Below, piece by piece: positions 30,440-43,192 of a DNA stretch of 64,000 nt. The notes beneath the pieces were generated by a model, which saw only the letters and a list, made by a program, of their open reading frames with translations, made no database searches and had not been told where the DNA came from. The position numbers and the translations under genes are program-made. Position 1 is the stretch's first letter. Each line of letters begins with the position of its first letter. The stretch is from Axinella damicornis. Taxonomy: Eukaryota; Porifera; Demospongiae; Axinellida; Axinellidae. The stretch spans positions 19,986,201-20,050,200 of the forward strand of contig OZ007508.1 of NCBI GenBank assembly GCA_963931865.1, read 5' to 3'.

Positions 30440-33400
30440 ATGGCCATGGCATTGGTGTGGATGAAGGTAGAGTCCAAGACACACCCGGGGAGGTACTACT
30501 ACTTCAACCGCTCGACGCAGACGAGCAGCTGGAAAATTCCCCGCGAACTTGCAGTCATTGAGGTGTGTTTTTGTCAAACTTATTCTGTGAATTGCAGATA
30601 CTTAAACTGTATATTCTTGTTTATCAACAGAAAGCTGGGAGCCTGGATAAGGGTGGTCACCATGGCAGCACTTCGGCCCCCATAGATATAGAAGCCACAA
30701 AGCCTACCACTGGCAGGACCTCTGCACCACTGAAGCCCAGGAAACTAAGCAAGCCTCTCCTCATGCAACTTAACATGAACCGGCAAAATGACGCGGAGAA
30801 TGGAGATTCCAAGTGTGGTAGTGTGGAGAGCCGACCAGCAGCGGCACAGTCCTCCTCCCCAAGCAGGCCCACACCCAGGCTGCTTTCTCCAGAGTATTGT
30901 GCCTCCGTCAGCGCAGGTGAACCCAGTGGGGTAGTCTCAGAATGTCAACCCCCATAATGCCATCTCCCATAATGTCAGCTTCCCCAAATGCCAACTCCCA
31001 AAATGTAAACTCTGGCAAAATTACTTTTAGTACACTCCAACTATACGTAACATGGTACACTTGTCCCAACAGTCAAATCTCAGTAGACCTTCCAGTGAAG
31101 ACAGTGGTTTTATTGCAACTGTGAAGGGACAATTAAATTTGACACTGCTGAACTGGGTGTACTGAATATGATAAATTAGAGAGAGTACCAGGTATTGATA
31201 AGCGAACTCAACACTCAACGTGTCAACATAATGACAGAACAATGGTTGTATTTGGTTTCGGCAGCGGCTGACAATGTTATCTCTGAGTCATTTCTAAGGA
31301 TCCTTCACCCCAGGCTGGGCCCAGCATGCAATTATTAGCTTGTCATACCTCCAGCTTCAGACATCTGCATAAACAGCTGGTGGACAGCATGTGCACAGCA
31401 GCCTTATATGTGTAGCTAAGACTGCTCTGTAATGTAATGCACTTGCTTTTAATACCTGTGGCTAGTCCTCACTGGATGCCTTGATCCCAGAATGAGGCTG
31501 GGAAATTATGGGTGTGAAGTGCGCGTGGCAGTTTGATGTACTGCCTTTACTCGTTTCTCCCTGTACCTGTTGGCTCAAAGTGCCAGGGATGGCTGCAGCC
31601 ATGAGCTTTCAACTCCAGCACTTCACTGTTTAATGTATACCCGCCTCCCTTCCCCACGCACACGCTCGCCACCCACGTCTGTAGCACACCCTCCCTCCCC
31701 CACCTTCCCCCTCACTGGGGGTGAGGAGGCCATGGAGTGTGAGCGGTGGGAGAGGGAGGAGGAGGTTGCCATGGATGTGGACCTCAGTGAAGTGGAACAG
31801 CTGCAACTCCTCTCCGAAATCAAATCTGCTCGCAGCACGATGGTACCCCCATCTTCTCTAGAGTCATTTGGCATCCCCCAGGACCCCTCCCCTGCTACCC
31901 TCCCTGTGAGTTGTGAGGGGGTAGCCCCTGTCATTATTAGTTGTGAGGGGGTAACTCCTGTCATTATTATGCGTCTGTATGTTCAATCATACCGTAAATC
32001 TGGCGAATGAACGTACAAAACGTTATGACGTGCAGACTCGAGGAAGGATGGGAGACGTGGCTGACAAGGCACTAAAGGTGGAGACGGCACAGCAGCAAAT
32101 GAGAATGGTTATGCATATGACTGTCACGTCTGTTGAGCCAGCTAATTACAGCAATGCAGTATGGTAAATTCATTCTCTAAAATATCATCCTCACTGGCTA
32201 AAATGCTGCTGGCTATTCCCCTGCACACTACACCTAGCTCTGAAGCCTTACAGACTCCAATTAGCAGGTCAAGTGTTTCTCTTTTTATTTCTCACTCTCA
32301 ATCCAGACACTGATTAGCAGAGTTCACAGTCAATGCAGACACTGATTTGATGGTCAGGTGTTGATGAGGTGTTTCTGAAAACATCTGGTCTTTGTATCCA
32401 GAACTGGAAGTAACCACTTGCCACTGACCATTTTCCAACCCCTCCCTTCCCCCCCCCCCCCCCCCAACACACACGTGCACACTATCACACATGTGACGTC
32501 CCCCTTACCTCTACATAGGAGAGGCTCTACATCATCCTGGACACAAACGTGCTTCTCTCACACCTGCAATTCCTGGTTGAGTTGAAGGACTATGCCATCA
32601 AGGGGGTGGGGCGCCCTGTGCTGGTGGTACCGTGGGCCGTGATGCAGGAGTTGGATGCCCTGAAGAGCAGCAGGGAGAGGAGAGTGGGAGACAGAGCACG
32701 GAGAGCCATCACGTCCCTGCATGCATGCTTCTCCACCCGACACCCCCGCGTGAGGGGGGAGACCATGGAGGAGGTGTGCCAAGGGTTTGGGAGGGGGAAG
32801 GGGGGGGACTGGGAGGAGGTGCGCAGAGGGTGGGTTGATTAGTCTCGTACCCGGACCATCAGGGGGTATAATTAGGCACTAATCTCGGCCTTGTCAACAT
32901 GTGAGTATTGCAGCTGTGTCTGTTGTCACACTCATGCTGCCATAATCAGGTTACATTTTCAATGTAGCTAGGTCAACCTTCGAATCCCTTCAATTATTCC
33001 CTCAGAGGCGGCGCCGCCGGTCCGGCTGGTCCGGCTTTGGCCGGACCACTTTTCCAGCCGACCTGATTAAAATATCAATATCACGTGCACGCGTCGTCAC
33101 ACATAATCTACGCTCGATCGTATACCGCGTATATGCAGACTCGGCAATGGCATCTGTTTCTCGTCCTAGTTGTGGGCGAAACTCCACAGCAGCCAAGGTC
33201 TTTTCTTTCCCAAAACGGCATGCTACGAGAGCGCTTCCTCATCGCTAAAAAAAACATGCGAAAAATTTTTTCTGCGCTTCGCGCGGACAGATCGGCGCTT
33301 CGCGCCTCTGCCAACACGCAGAGCGCCTCCGGGCACCGCCTTCTGCAGTGCGCTACGATAGTGGGCCGTACCACTTCTTTTATGCCGCTGCCGCCCCTGT

Positions 33401-33857
33401 CCCTCTGGCTGGGCGGGAGAAGTAGAAGGGGGTATGGCTCTGGAGGTGATTTAATGGCTCTGGAGGTGATTTATCCTCGTTCCCAGGTGCTCGGAAGGGG
33501 GAGAGGAACGCATCTTGTACATTGTAGATGTACGGTCATGCAACACAGACTAGTATAGCAATAGTTGCAAGTTCCCAGAAAAACCTTTTCATGCACGAAC
33601 AGTAGATACCAGCCTCTCCTTCTCCCTTCTGAGTGCCTGGAAACGAGGCTAGAGGTGAGGTCTCCCTGTTGCCTGCCTTAGGTCCACACGGAGGTGAACA
33701 ACATCGCCATCTCAAGCAACGATGACAGGATACTGCATTGCTGCCTGCTGTACCAGAGGAAGGTCTCAGGTCAGTCCTCATCGTGAACGCTGCAACCTTC
33801 ATAGTTGCCGAGCGCCTTAGCGTGAGGCAACTAATCGTGCAGCGTAGTCACATCGCG

Positions 33858-33897
<40 letters not shown>

Positions 33898-36800
33898 ACA
33901 CTTTAATTGCGCAGGGCAGGGGGCGGTTGCATCACTGCGGTTTCTGTGGTTCCGATAGCCACATGCATGTACTGCGTGTGCGAAATGCAGAATTGAGAAA
34001 GCAATCTATACCGGGAAAAGGGACACTGCCTCAGAAGAGAGTAGGGTAAAGGAGAGAGATTGACCAAGAAGCGATGTATACAAGGAGAGTTTAGCGGAGA
34101 CAAGTAAGACAAAGGTTTAGTCTAGGCCATGGTACGTACATATAGAGTGTTGACAGTGTCAAAGGGCGTAGAACCTCGCTAACGTCTTCGTATTCTTCTT
34201 GGCAACGCTTAGCCATCTTCAACCTCAAAAAAGAATCTTCAGCAACTTCGCACAACTTCGAACAACTAAACTTTGCATGCTGAACTGACCTTCGCACCTT
34301 CATTTTTCTTCCATAGGAAACCACACCTACTATTACAGATTGTGAGCATACGCGAGGCACAGACACTGTGCATGCGTATTCCTAGTAGGCTGTGGGAGTG
34401 GGGAGTGATGAGCAACCTCCTGCCCGTGTGACCCTTGACCTCATGCATTCCGGTGTTCCCACCATGATTATGCAACCACCACTGAAGTACATGTAGGACA
34501 GTAGTATACACTGCACCACACCCACTTGTTTGTTGATCCTTACATGTGCACCCCCTCTCCTCCTCCCTACACTCCCTCTCCTCCCTACACTCCCTCTCCT
34601 CCCTACACTCCCTACACTCTCTCCTCCTCCCTACACTCTCTCCCCCTCTCCTCCTCCCTACACTCCCTCTCCTCCCTACACTCCCTACACTCTCTCCTCC
34701 TCCCTACACTCTCTCCCCCTCTCCTCCTCCCTACACTCCCTACACTCTCTCCTCCTCCCTACACTCTCTCCACCTCCCTACACTCTCTCCCCCTCTTCTC
34801 CTCCCTACACTCCCCCCCCCTCTCACCCTCCCTACACTCCCCCCCCCCCCCCTTTCCTCCCTACACTCCCCCCCCCCCCCCCCCTTTCCTCCCTACACTC
34901 CCTCCCCCCTCTTCCTCCTTCCCAACAGACCACCAGGGAATCACAGTCCTGTTCAGCAATGATATTCAACTGTGTAGCAAGGCCATGATCAATGGTGTCA
35001 AGGCTTTGAACAGGAAGGTACTGAACTACGATTGACCAATTAAAGATCTGCATTTAGCATTATACAGGAAGTGAAGTCTTTAAATTAGTAGTTAATATCT
35101 TAGCCGAATATGGTCGATTGTGTTCTCATTGTGGAGTAACAACTTGTTTACATCTTCAGACTCTGCTCAGCGAACTGCGAGTGATGTGCAGACAGGTTCC
35201 TGTCGCCAGGCCCGTCCTGTACTCGCAGTCCCAGGGTGGGGCTCCTGTTACCAGACACGTGCCGTACTCACAATCCCAGGGTGAGTATGTCTGAGGTGTC
35301 ACGTCTGCAATCTCTTTCCTACTGCATCAGAGGGAGGGCCTCCATGGTATGGAGGGAGAGCCTCCCTCCCTGGTACAGAGGGATAGCCTTCCTGGCACGG
35401 AGAGGGAGCTTCCCTGGGAGCCTCCCTGCTACAGAGGGAGAGCGAGCCTCCCTGGTACAGAGAGAGATCGCTCTCTCTGGTACAGAGGGGGAGCTTTCCT
35501 GGGAGCCTCCCGGGTACGGAGGGGGAGCCTCTGGTATAGAGGGAGAGCCTCTCTTGTATAAAGGGGAGTACTCCCTCGTATGGAGTGGTAGCCTCCCTGG
35601 TGTGGATGGGGAGCTTCCCTGGTGTGTGTGTGGTTCTAATGGCTGGCATCCGCAGGTACACTGGCAGAGTCTACTGTGAGGGTGGAGCTGCAACAACATC
35701 AGACAAGAGCTACAGTAAGATTCAATCTGTAGTGTCACTGTGATCAGCAATGTGTTATTGGTGATCAGTAATGTGTTACTGTGATCAGCAGTGTATTACA
35801 GTGATCAGCAATGCGTCGCCTAGTGTATTAGTGTTACACAGCGTTGTGTCACTAGTGATCCCCCCATCCAAACCTGGACAGGCGGATGACATTCTCAGTG
35901 AAGCTGAGAAACTGGGTTGGAAGGGTCTGGCGGCCGCAGTGAGGAGAGACATGAGGGAGGCCTATGGAGATGACCTCTGGTCAGTAGCAATCACTTCCCA
36001 ACTTTCATCTCACTTGGACTTGCAGAGTCTGTGGGTCGTCTGTCACCCGTGTCCCTTGTGTCCTCCACAGGATTGATGTGGTTGCCGTCAAACCTCCTTG
36101 GACCCTCAAGGACCTGGTGCATCTCCTGGACAGGTCTGTGTGTTGTGTGTGTGTGGGTGGTTGAAGGGTGGGGGGGTTTGTCGCAGCGGGGTGCTATCTG
36201 TCTGCCAGTGACAGGCGACACGTATATTGTTATACAATACACACACACATGCACACACACATGCACACACACATGCACACACGCACTCACACACATGCAG
36301 GCACTGGGTGGCCGTGTTCAAGTTTGTTCTGGACAGTCCTCTGAGGGATGTTGTCCATCTCCTCCAGGCCCACGTCCGACAAAGGAGCGGTGAGCAAGTG
36401 GATCTATCAGTGTATGACAGTGTCAGTGGTTAGGAGTGAAGAGTGTGAACCTCGGCCCTCTCTGCATCTAGCCATGATCCCAACCTTCCATGACGTGCGG
36501 TGCTTCCTGCAAAACACCATCACTCTACTCAAAGGCCTCAGCAAAACCTCCACGTATGTGTGTTCTAAATGAGTTCTCCGAGTTATGTTAATGATTTTCC
36601 TCCCTCCCTGCCCCTCCTCCTTCCCACCCCTCCCTTTCCCTCTCTTCCCTCCCCTCCTACCTCCTCCTCTCTGCCTTTCTCTCCCCCTCCCGTGCCCTTT
36701 CCCTTCCCTCTCCCTCCTTTCCCCTTCCCCGCTCCTCCCTCCCTTCCTCTTTTGCCCTCCCTCTCTTCCCTTTGCTCCTCCCCCTCCTTCCCCCCTCTTC

Positions 36801-39800
36801 CCCCTTCCCTCTCCTCCCCCCACACTCCCACTCCTTTCCCCTCTCTTCCCCTCACTCTCCCTCCTCCCCCCTCCCTCCCCCACTTTCCCTCTCCCACCCT
36901 GCCCCTACTTTCCCCTTCCTCCTCTACCCCTCTGCTTCTCCAACAGCTGTGGTGATGTACTCCCCAACTGTATCTCAACTCTTCAAGTACTTGCTCAAAA
37001 CCTTAATTCAGAATCTGAAAACGGGAACGTCTCTCAGCAGGTCCCTCACTCTCCCTTGCAGGTAGGGAACATTCTGAGCGCCAAAAACAGTAGCCTCATA
37101 CCCAGACCTTCTCACCCCAGCATTTGTCAGTTGTCGTACCCAGGCCTTCTCACCCTAAATGTTTGTCATTTGCAGTACTAATGTGTGGAAAGGCCTGGTA
37201 AAGCTTGTCACATGCAATGACGTACCTGGACGTACCAGGAGTACCTAGACGTGCCTGGACGTAGGGTGGACGTACCAGGAGTACCTGGGCATATACCAGG
37301 AGTACCTAGACATACCTGGATGTACCTAGATGTAGGGTGGACGTACCAGGAATACCTAGACATAGGGTGGACGTACTAGGAGTACCTGGATGGCGGGGAC
37401 ATGTTTAGAGGAGTAGAAACAAACTACTGATCGTAACCATGGACCACAGAGCGACTTATCACTCGGAATTGGACAGTCTTGGCGAGTTAGAAAGCCACTC
37501 CATGGCTGTACAGAAGGAATGTGCCACTCCTCCACTTGTCCACTTTACGTCCGGGTACGTCATTACACGTGAAAAGTTTTACTCCCATGTTAGTGCTGCA
37601 AGTGACAAATGCTGGGGTGAGAAGGCCTCTGTATGAGGCCACCATTCTGATTTAGTTTGCATGGTCTTAAACTTTCAGGGAAAACCCATTCTGCCTCTGG
37701 GAGCACCTCTGCTGCCCTCCATTTCGCCCCCCTCCTCCTCTCCCTCCCCTTCGGCAGAAGCCCTGGAGCTGCTCGCCCAGACCCGCCCAGTCAACCCTTA
37801 CGACCACCTCCAGTGGGTTCTCAGGCTGATTCTGGAAACCACCAAGTTCTGCCAGTGAGATGAATTATGATACTCTAAGAAACACTGCCAGCCAGCCGTG
37901 CAGCTCCCTCCTAATAGCTTTAACAATGGCTGTTAGTATTTACCCAAGCTCCCTTTTGCTATGATACCACCCAACCCTATTCCTATCATGCCAGGATCTA
38001 GTCTCGGTCCCAGACCCAACCAACCCCAGCACCGATCGCTTTTAGGATCGCTTTTAGTATCGCTTTTAGTATATAGGGGTCTGGTAGATATAGTACACAT
38101 TCCTAAGGTCTCATTACCGTTAATTGAGACTTGTTGAAATTATCAGGACCATCAAAATTTCACACGTGGTCATCAACAGTGAAGCCGCCTTTGAAGACTT
38201 AGAGCTAGAGGCGGCAAAGTAGGGTAGACACACGATTGCTGTGCTTGGCTTGGTTTGGAAATGCCCTTTTGCAGCAGCATTGCGAGTGAATCGTGCAATC
38301 GTTGGCATCTGGGCACTTCACCATCTGTGGATGCTGGGATCAGCGAGCTGTGTCAGTGTTGGAGGCAGCAAAGGAGAGATTCTACCTTCTGACCATGTGT
38401 CCAAGGCGTGCTTCCAGAGCATGGAGATGCTGTTGAACTTGGAGAGTAGCACTGGCAGTATTTTAAACATGCTGAAATCCAGAAGTTTTGACAACACCTT
38501 GTTATTGCATGCTGGCGATTCTGTACTTCCGGCATCAATATTAGTATACGTCATTGAGATTACTTGTTCCACGATCTGATTGGATCCGCCTGGATTCTGG
38601 CGGAGTTTAAGGAATGTGGGCTATACCTACCAGACCGTATTTCCGCGCGTTATACTGTAAGCGATACACGCGCTGGATAAACGGTCTGGGAACGAGACTA
38701 GCCAGGATCATGTCGTCTCAACTTCAGCTTGCAGCACGGATGTAGTGTATTATGCGTCTGATCAAATCTTTTGCTCTGACTTAGTACATTAATTTCTGCT
38801 CTGCTGTACAGGGGTTTATTTCTCAATCTCTCAGTACATCATGAGCGCCTACTGCAATAGCACCGAGCTGTGCATGGCTTTCTAGGTACATCATCACCGT
38901 TCATGAGCACCTAGTTTGTATGTAGTAGCACTGAGCCTGCATGGCCTAGTTTGTATGTAGTAGCACTGAGCCTGCATGGCCTAGTTTGTATGTAGTAGCA
39001 CTGAGCCTGCATGGCCTAGTTTGTATGTAGTAGCACTGAGCCTGCATGGCCTAGTTTGTATGTAGTAGCACTGAGCCTGCATGGCCTAGTTTGTATGTAG
39101 TAGCACTGAGCCTGCATGGCCTAGTTTGTATGTAGTTGCACTGAGCCTGCATGGCCTAGTTTGTATGTAGTAGCACTGAGCCTGCATGGCCTAGTTTGTA
39201 TGTAGTAGCACTGAGCCTGCATGGCCTAGTTTGTATGTAGTAGCACTGAGCCTGCATGGCCTAGTTTGTATGTAGTAGCACTGAGCCTGCATGGCCTAGT
39301 TTGTATGTAGTAGCACTGAGCCTGCATGGCCTAGTTTGTATGTAGTAGCACTGAGCCTGCATGGCCTAGTTTGTATGTAGTAGCACTGAGCCTGCATGGC
39401 CTAGTTTGTATGTAGTAGCACTGAGCCTGCATGGCCTAGTTTGTATGTAGTAGCACTGAGCCTGCATGGCCTAGTTTGTATGTAGTAGCACTGAGCCTGC
39501 ATGGCCTAGTTTGTATGTAGTAGCACTGAGCCTGCATGGCCTAGTTTGTATGTAGTAGCACTGAGCCTGCATGGCCTAGTTTGTATGTAGTAGCACTGAG
39601 CCTGCATGGCCTAGTTTGTATGTAGTTGCACTGAGCCTGCATGGCCTAGTTTGTATGTAGTAGCACTGAGCCTGCATGGCCTAGTTTGTATGTAGTAGCA
39701 CTGAGCCTGCATGGCCTAGTTTGTATGTAGTAGCACTGAGCCTGCATGGCCTAGTTTGTATGTAGTAGCACTGAGCCTGCATGGCCTAGTTTGTATGTAG

Positions 39801-41198
39801 TAGCACTGAGCCTGCATGGCCTAGTTTGTATGTAGTAGCACTGAGCCTGCATGGCCTAGTTTGTATGTAGTAGCACTGAGCCTGCATGGCCTAGTTTGTA
39901 TGTAGTAGCACTGAGCCTGCATGGCATAGTTTGTATGTAGTAGCACTGAGCTACTGAATTGAAAATTCAATTGGTTGTTGGAAACAATAATTATGCCGCA
40001 TTTTGAGGTGGGTGTGGAGCGCGATTGCTCGTTAATGGAGCGTGACTGCTCCCATCCGATGCACATTCCCACACATTATCTCCACTTTAGATGCTGTGCT
40101 GGCTGGAAGATGGCCAAGCGTATCGGCAAACGTGCTGTCAACATGCGGTCAAGCCATTAGGCCTGCCAGTGCAATTGGCAACCAAAAGTCTGTCTTTGTC
40201 GTTTATTAGCAAACAAATGACCTCTATTTTAGTACGTAGTTACCTCAAAGGTGCTTTCTGACCTCAATTTGGGCCACTCAGGTCAGTCAGCACGTCATGC
40301 GTACCACCGGGCCACTCAGGTCAGTCAGCACGTCATGCGTACCACCGGGCCACTCAGGTCAGTCAGCACGTCATGCGTACCACCGGGCCACTCAGGTCAG
40401 TCAGCACGTCATGCGTACCACCGGGCCACTCAGGTCAGTCAGCACGTCATGCGTACCACTGCTAATGTGTGCCAATATCACCGTACCAGCGCGTCATGTG
40501 TACCAATATCCTAATGCGGACAGGCACCACCACAGTGCTCCTAATGCTGACGGGCACCCCACACTGGGTCCTCCTCGATTCCACCAATTCAAAGACTGTT
40601 TGTTTATTCTCCCCAGCGCACAGGTAGTGGACGACCTGCGGGGACCACACTCCCTGGCCGTGAGGAGCCAAGCCTCGTGGTATATTAAACAGCTTTGTGA
40701 GCTGCTGAGCAAGATCATCACTTCTCTGAGCACGTGAGGACCTGCAGCCTTCACTGATGATGAAGCACTACTTCTTATACCGCATCCTGTCTTTCCCACT
40801 CCCCTTCCTTCTCCCACCTTTCTCCCTCTCCTCCCCTTCTCTCCCTCCTTGCTCTCCCCCTCCCTCTCACCCTTCCTGTCTCCCTCCTTCCCTCCATCCC
40901 CCTCCCCTCTTTCCCTCTCCCTTCCTCCCTCCATCCTCTCCTTCCATCCTCCCTCCATCCCTCCAGCTTGACAACAACGGAGCTGAGTATTCCTCACATG
41001 CAAGAAACGCTCTGTTCCTTTGACCTCTTCCTGCAACATGTGAGTGCTGCCCAAACTTCTCATGACTTAATTAGTATGTACGAAGTGAAGTTGTTGTTTT
41101 ATCTCTCTGAAAGATTCACAATATTCCAAGCCCACTGACTGTTGATGTATTTTACCACCTGATATTGTCTGGAGAGAACGGGTTAGTTGCACTCCTGT

Positions 41199-41229
<31 letters not shown>

Positions 41230-41536
41230 GGGGGGGGGAGTGAGTGAGTGTGTGTGGGAGTGAGTGATGCGTGCATGCATGTCATTAATGCGCCATTGCA
41301 TATCCTCCAGTAATATTAGATGAGGGGAATAAGTTCGTGTAATCAATTTGGCATAATAGTGTGGCATCTCACCGTCCTCACGATTGACTGAAACTGCACA
41401 CCTCCACACCCACACCCACGACACGTGTACACATACACACATGCACACACACAGCCAACTACTGCAAGAGGCCTTGCAAGAATACATGTCGCAACTGGAA
41501 TCACTTCAGAAATTTGCTCGTCAATATAACCTTTGA
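30440..41536 (+). CDS. SWT1: SWT1-type WW + PIN endoribonuclease, 18 exons, complete
   Basis: Exons: 30440-30562, 30631-30916, 31619-31905, 32519-32773, 33682-33769, 34929-35017, 35160-35280, 35656-35714, 35882-35979, 36071-36133, 36301-36389, 36472-36553, 36947-37061, 37679-37854, 40617-40733, 40967-41039, 41114-41181, 41455-41536. All phases join; 756 residues. Swt1 is a nuclear PIN-domain endonuclease of mRNA quality control. A WW domain (residues about 5-36, W7, W31, P34) is followed by a low-complexity Ser/Pro linker. The PIN domain starts RLYIILDTNVLLSHL (first Asp), continues VPWAVMQELDALK (Glu and Asp) and ends in exons 5-6 (ISSNDDRIL, TVLFSNDIQL). A long helical C-terminal region ends LQKFARQYNL. 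Exon 7 contains an internal duplication. Exon 15 uses the acceptor at 40616 because the nearer AG would give a stop. Exon 3 start is the least certain. Confidence 0.85.
33003..33399. mobile_element. 397-bp CAGAGGCGGC...CCGCCCCTG element, exact 5-bp TSD (SWT1 intron 4)
   Basis: Short TIRs CAGAGGCGGC / CAGGGGCGGC. TSD TCCCT at 32998-33002 and 33400-33404. The interior contains GCTACGAGAGCGCTTCCTCA, whose near-complement occurs in the element at 43193-43752. No transposase frame. Confidence 0.8.
33472..33651. mobile_element. 180-bp TATCCTCG-ended element, 9-bp TSD (SWT1 intron 4)
   Basis: Left TATCCTCGTTCCCAGG, right CTGGAAACGAGGCTA; inner arms around GGGGGAGAGG / CTCCTTCTCCC. TSD GAGGTGATT / GAGGTGAGG (7 of 9). 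The left flank is itself a 19-bp tandem duplication (GGCTCTGGAGGTGATTTA). Confidence 0.75.
34543..34920. repeat. Pyrimidine-rich CCCTACACTC tandem array
   Basis: Degenerate units built from CTCCTCCCTACACTC, ending in C runs and an AACAG acceptor at 34928 for SWT1 exon 6. It serves as an extended polypyrimidine tract. Open frames through it are artefacts. Confidence 0.9.
37091..37641. repeat. R1 element, copy 3, about 550 bp (SWT1 intron 13)
   Basis: The best preserved R1 copy. The left end TAGCCTCATACCCAGACCTT and the right end (complement of TGGCCTCATACAGAGGCCTT) form about 40-bp TIRs that include TCTCACCCCAGCATTTGTC. The interior has degenerate TGGACGTACCAGGAGTACC tandem units. The terminus is a variant of TAGCCTCGTTCCCAG. 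Flanks give no clear TSD. Confidence 0.75.
37999..38700. mobile_element. 702-bp TAGTCTCG element, exact 9-bp TSD (SWT1 intron 14)
   Basis: TIRs TAGTCTCGGTCCCAGACC / GGTCTGGGAACGAGACTA. TSD GCCAGGATC at 37990-37998 and 38701-38709. A 112-codon open frame inside (38241-38579) has no recognisable transposase motif. Confidence 0.9.
38911..39950. repeat. 34-bp minisatellite, about 30 copies
   Basis: About 1.04 kb of almost perfect units (CTAGTTTGTATGTAGTAGCA then CTGAGCCTGCATGG). Only isolated base changes occur (for example TAGTTGCA in two units), so the array is homogenised or very recent. It is intronic in SWT1. Confidence 0.97.
40271..40460. repeat. 38-bp repeat, five copies
   Basis: Units start GGGCCACTCAGGTCAGTCAG and end CATGCGTACCACC, essentially identical, in SWT1 intron 14 upstream of exon 15. 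Confidence 0.95.
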
Positions 41537-43192
41537 ACCTTGCATACCCAGCACCTCTGGGCGGACTGCTACCCTCAGCAAGTGATATTGTACCCAATCA
41601 CAGTTTCAGGTATATATCTCTCCTCTGATCACCAGTGTATATCAGCTATCTCCGGTGCATGTAGCCTGTGTAGCAGGCAGGTCATTTGTTTTTCAATTTT
41701 TCATAATCTTTCAACTTTGATTTGTTAAATGTGATGTTTGGCGGTGCGTTGCTTGGGTAGAGTCACTGTTCCGTATGTCAGCAGCGCAAGGTTCTGCTAG
41801 TGATTGACCTAGTTAGTTAGCTTTCTGACGCTAAGTTTACTGCGCTCGGGAAAGGCACCTACTACACTGTCATAATCGCCATTGTGCACTGACTGTGTAA
41901 TAATTGTGCTATGAAATTTATATTTATGGTGGAGTTATGACCTTCCCGTTGGCCGCCATTGCTCGCTTCGACATCATGGGCAGTATGGGACATGCTGTAC
42001 ATGTTGCTGAGCCATAGATACGAGCCGGTGGATCCAATCAGCGTCTGCTGAAGTAGCCGTGAGGTGAGGCATGGCATGAAGCATTGTTCTCAGTGCAGCT
42101 ATATACCATTGTCGGCTCCAGTAGCTGACTCCCTGACATAGCTGAGCAATTGTGATTGATAATAAAATTCCTGATATCACTAATGCCACTGTTGTTGGAG
42201 TGGCCTCATTTTAGTGCAACTGTGAGTGGTTTCTGCTGACCCAATATTTTACCAACACCGAGTCTGGCGATGATCGCAGCATCGTCCATTGGCTGGTGTT
42301 GCAGTCCATCATTAGCTTGTATTGCATTCCTGTACAGTATGTGTGTATCATTGTCAGCTTGTGTTGCATTCCCACTGTGTGTGTGTAGTGCTGACTCCAT
42401 CCGGCCATCACTGCCCACTAATGTCGCTGTTGTTGGGTGGTCCCCGGCATTGTATCATGTTCTGTCCGAGTGTCATGTTCTTGACTGTTGTTCTGTTCGT
42501 AAGATGTGTCTGTGAACTGTGAGCAGGTTACTTGTCCAGTTGCAACCACAACAAGAGCACACAAGTAGATCGCTGCCACAAGCACTTATATAACCACACA
42601 CTTGTGGCTCTTAGAGTTGATTGGATCCAGTATCTGGTTACGCACCTGGCCCAAAAGCTGCGAGTGCATTGCTAGGCAACCTACCTGCTTATGGGTTACT
42701 GCTAGGATGGGGCTTGTGGTCACAGAGCTCTGTTGCAGAGGTTATCCCTAGGCATGTTTTACAGAACTCACTCATTGGCTAATTGGGTTATGGATTAGAT
42801 TACCTCCTTACTTACTAACCACATCTGCTTCCACTATACTAGAGTCTGGTAGTGATGTCACATCCCCTTTAACTGACTCATTTTGTTTCCAACTTCCTGT
42901 TTGTTAACCATTAGTCCCAAATGCGGCCAAGAACACTTCCTTTGTCCTGTGACTGTCCTGCCAAAGCTAGGTCTGTATTTGGGTAAGGGGTTTCCCCCCG
43001 CTAATATGGTACAGTCTCTATGGTAACTGACTGATGCACATATGTATCCAGAATTGCACTGGCTATCACAGGCGAAGTTGAAACCAATCCAACAAAGTTG
43101 ACTACTTACTCAACACCGATGACGTATGCACATAGAAGATGTCCCTTCTAGAACCACCTGGATTGGGTCCTGGGACAGTCATCAGGGCCGTA

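Noticed and set aside
32004..32167. Extra SWT1 exon in the 31905-32519 intron
   Set aside because: Exons 3 and 4 join in phase without it, and the frame has no clear acceptor-donor pair.
38241..38579. 112-codon frame inside the 702-bp element
   Set aside because: No transposase motif, and the element looks non-autonomous.
38911..39950. CRISPR-like array of 34-bp repeats
   Set aside because: The units are directly adjacent with no spacers, in an animal intron; it is a minisatellite.
41974..42418. Minus-strand frames with a hydrophobic segment (VISGILLSITIAQL)
   Set aside because: They lie in locally duplicated sequence (the CCAACAACAG block recurs about 240 bp away) and cannot be joined into a longer frame.
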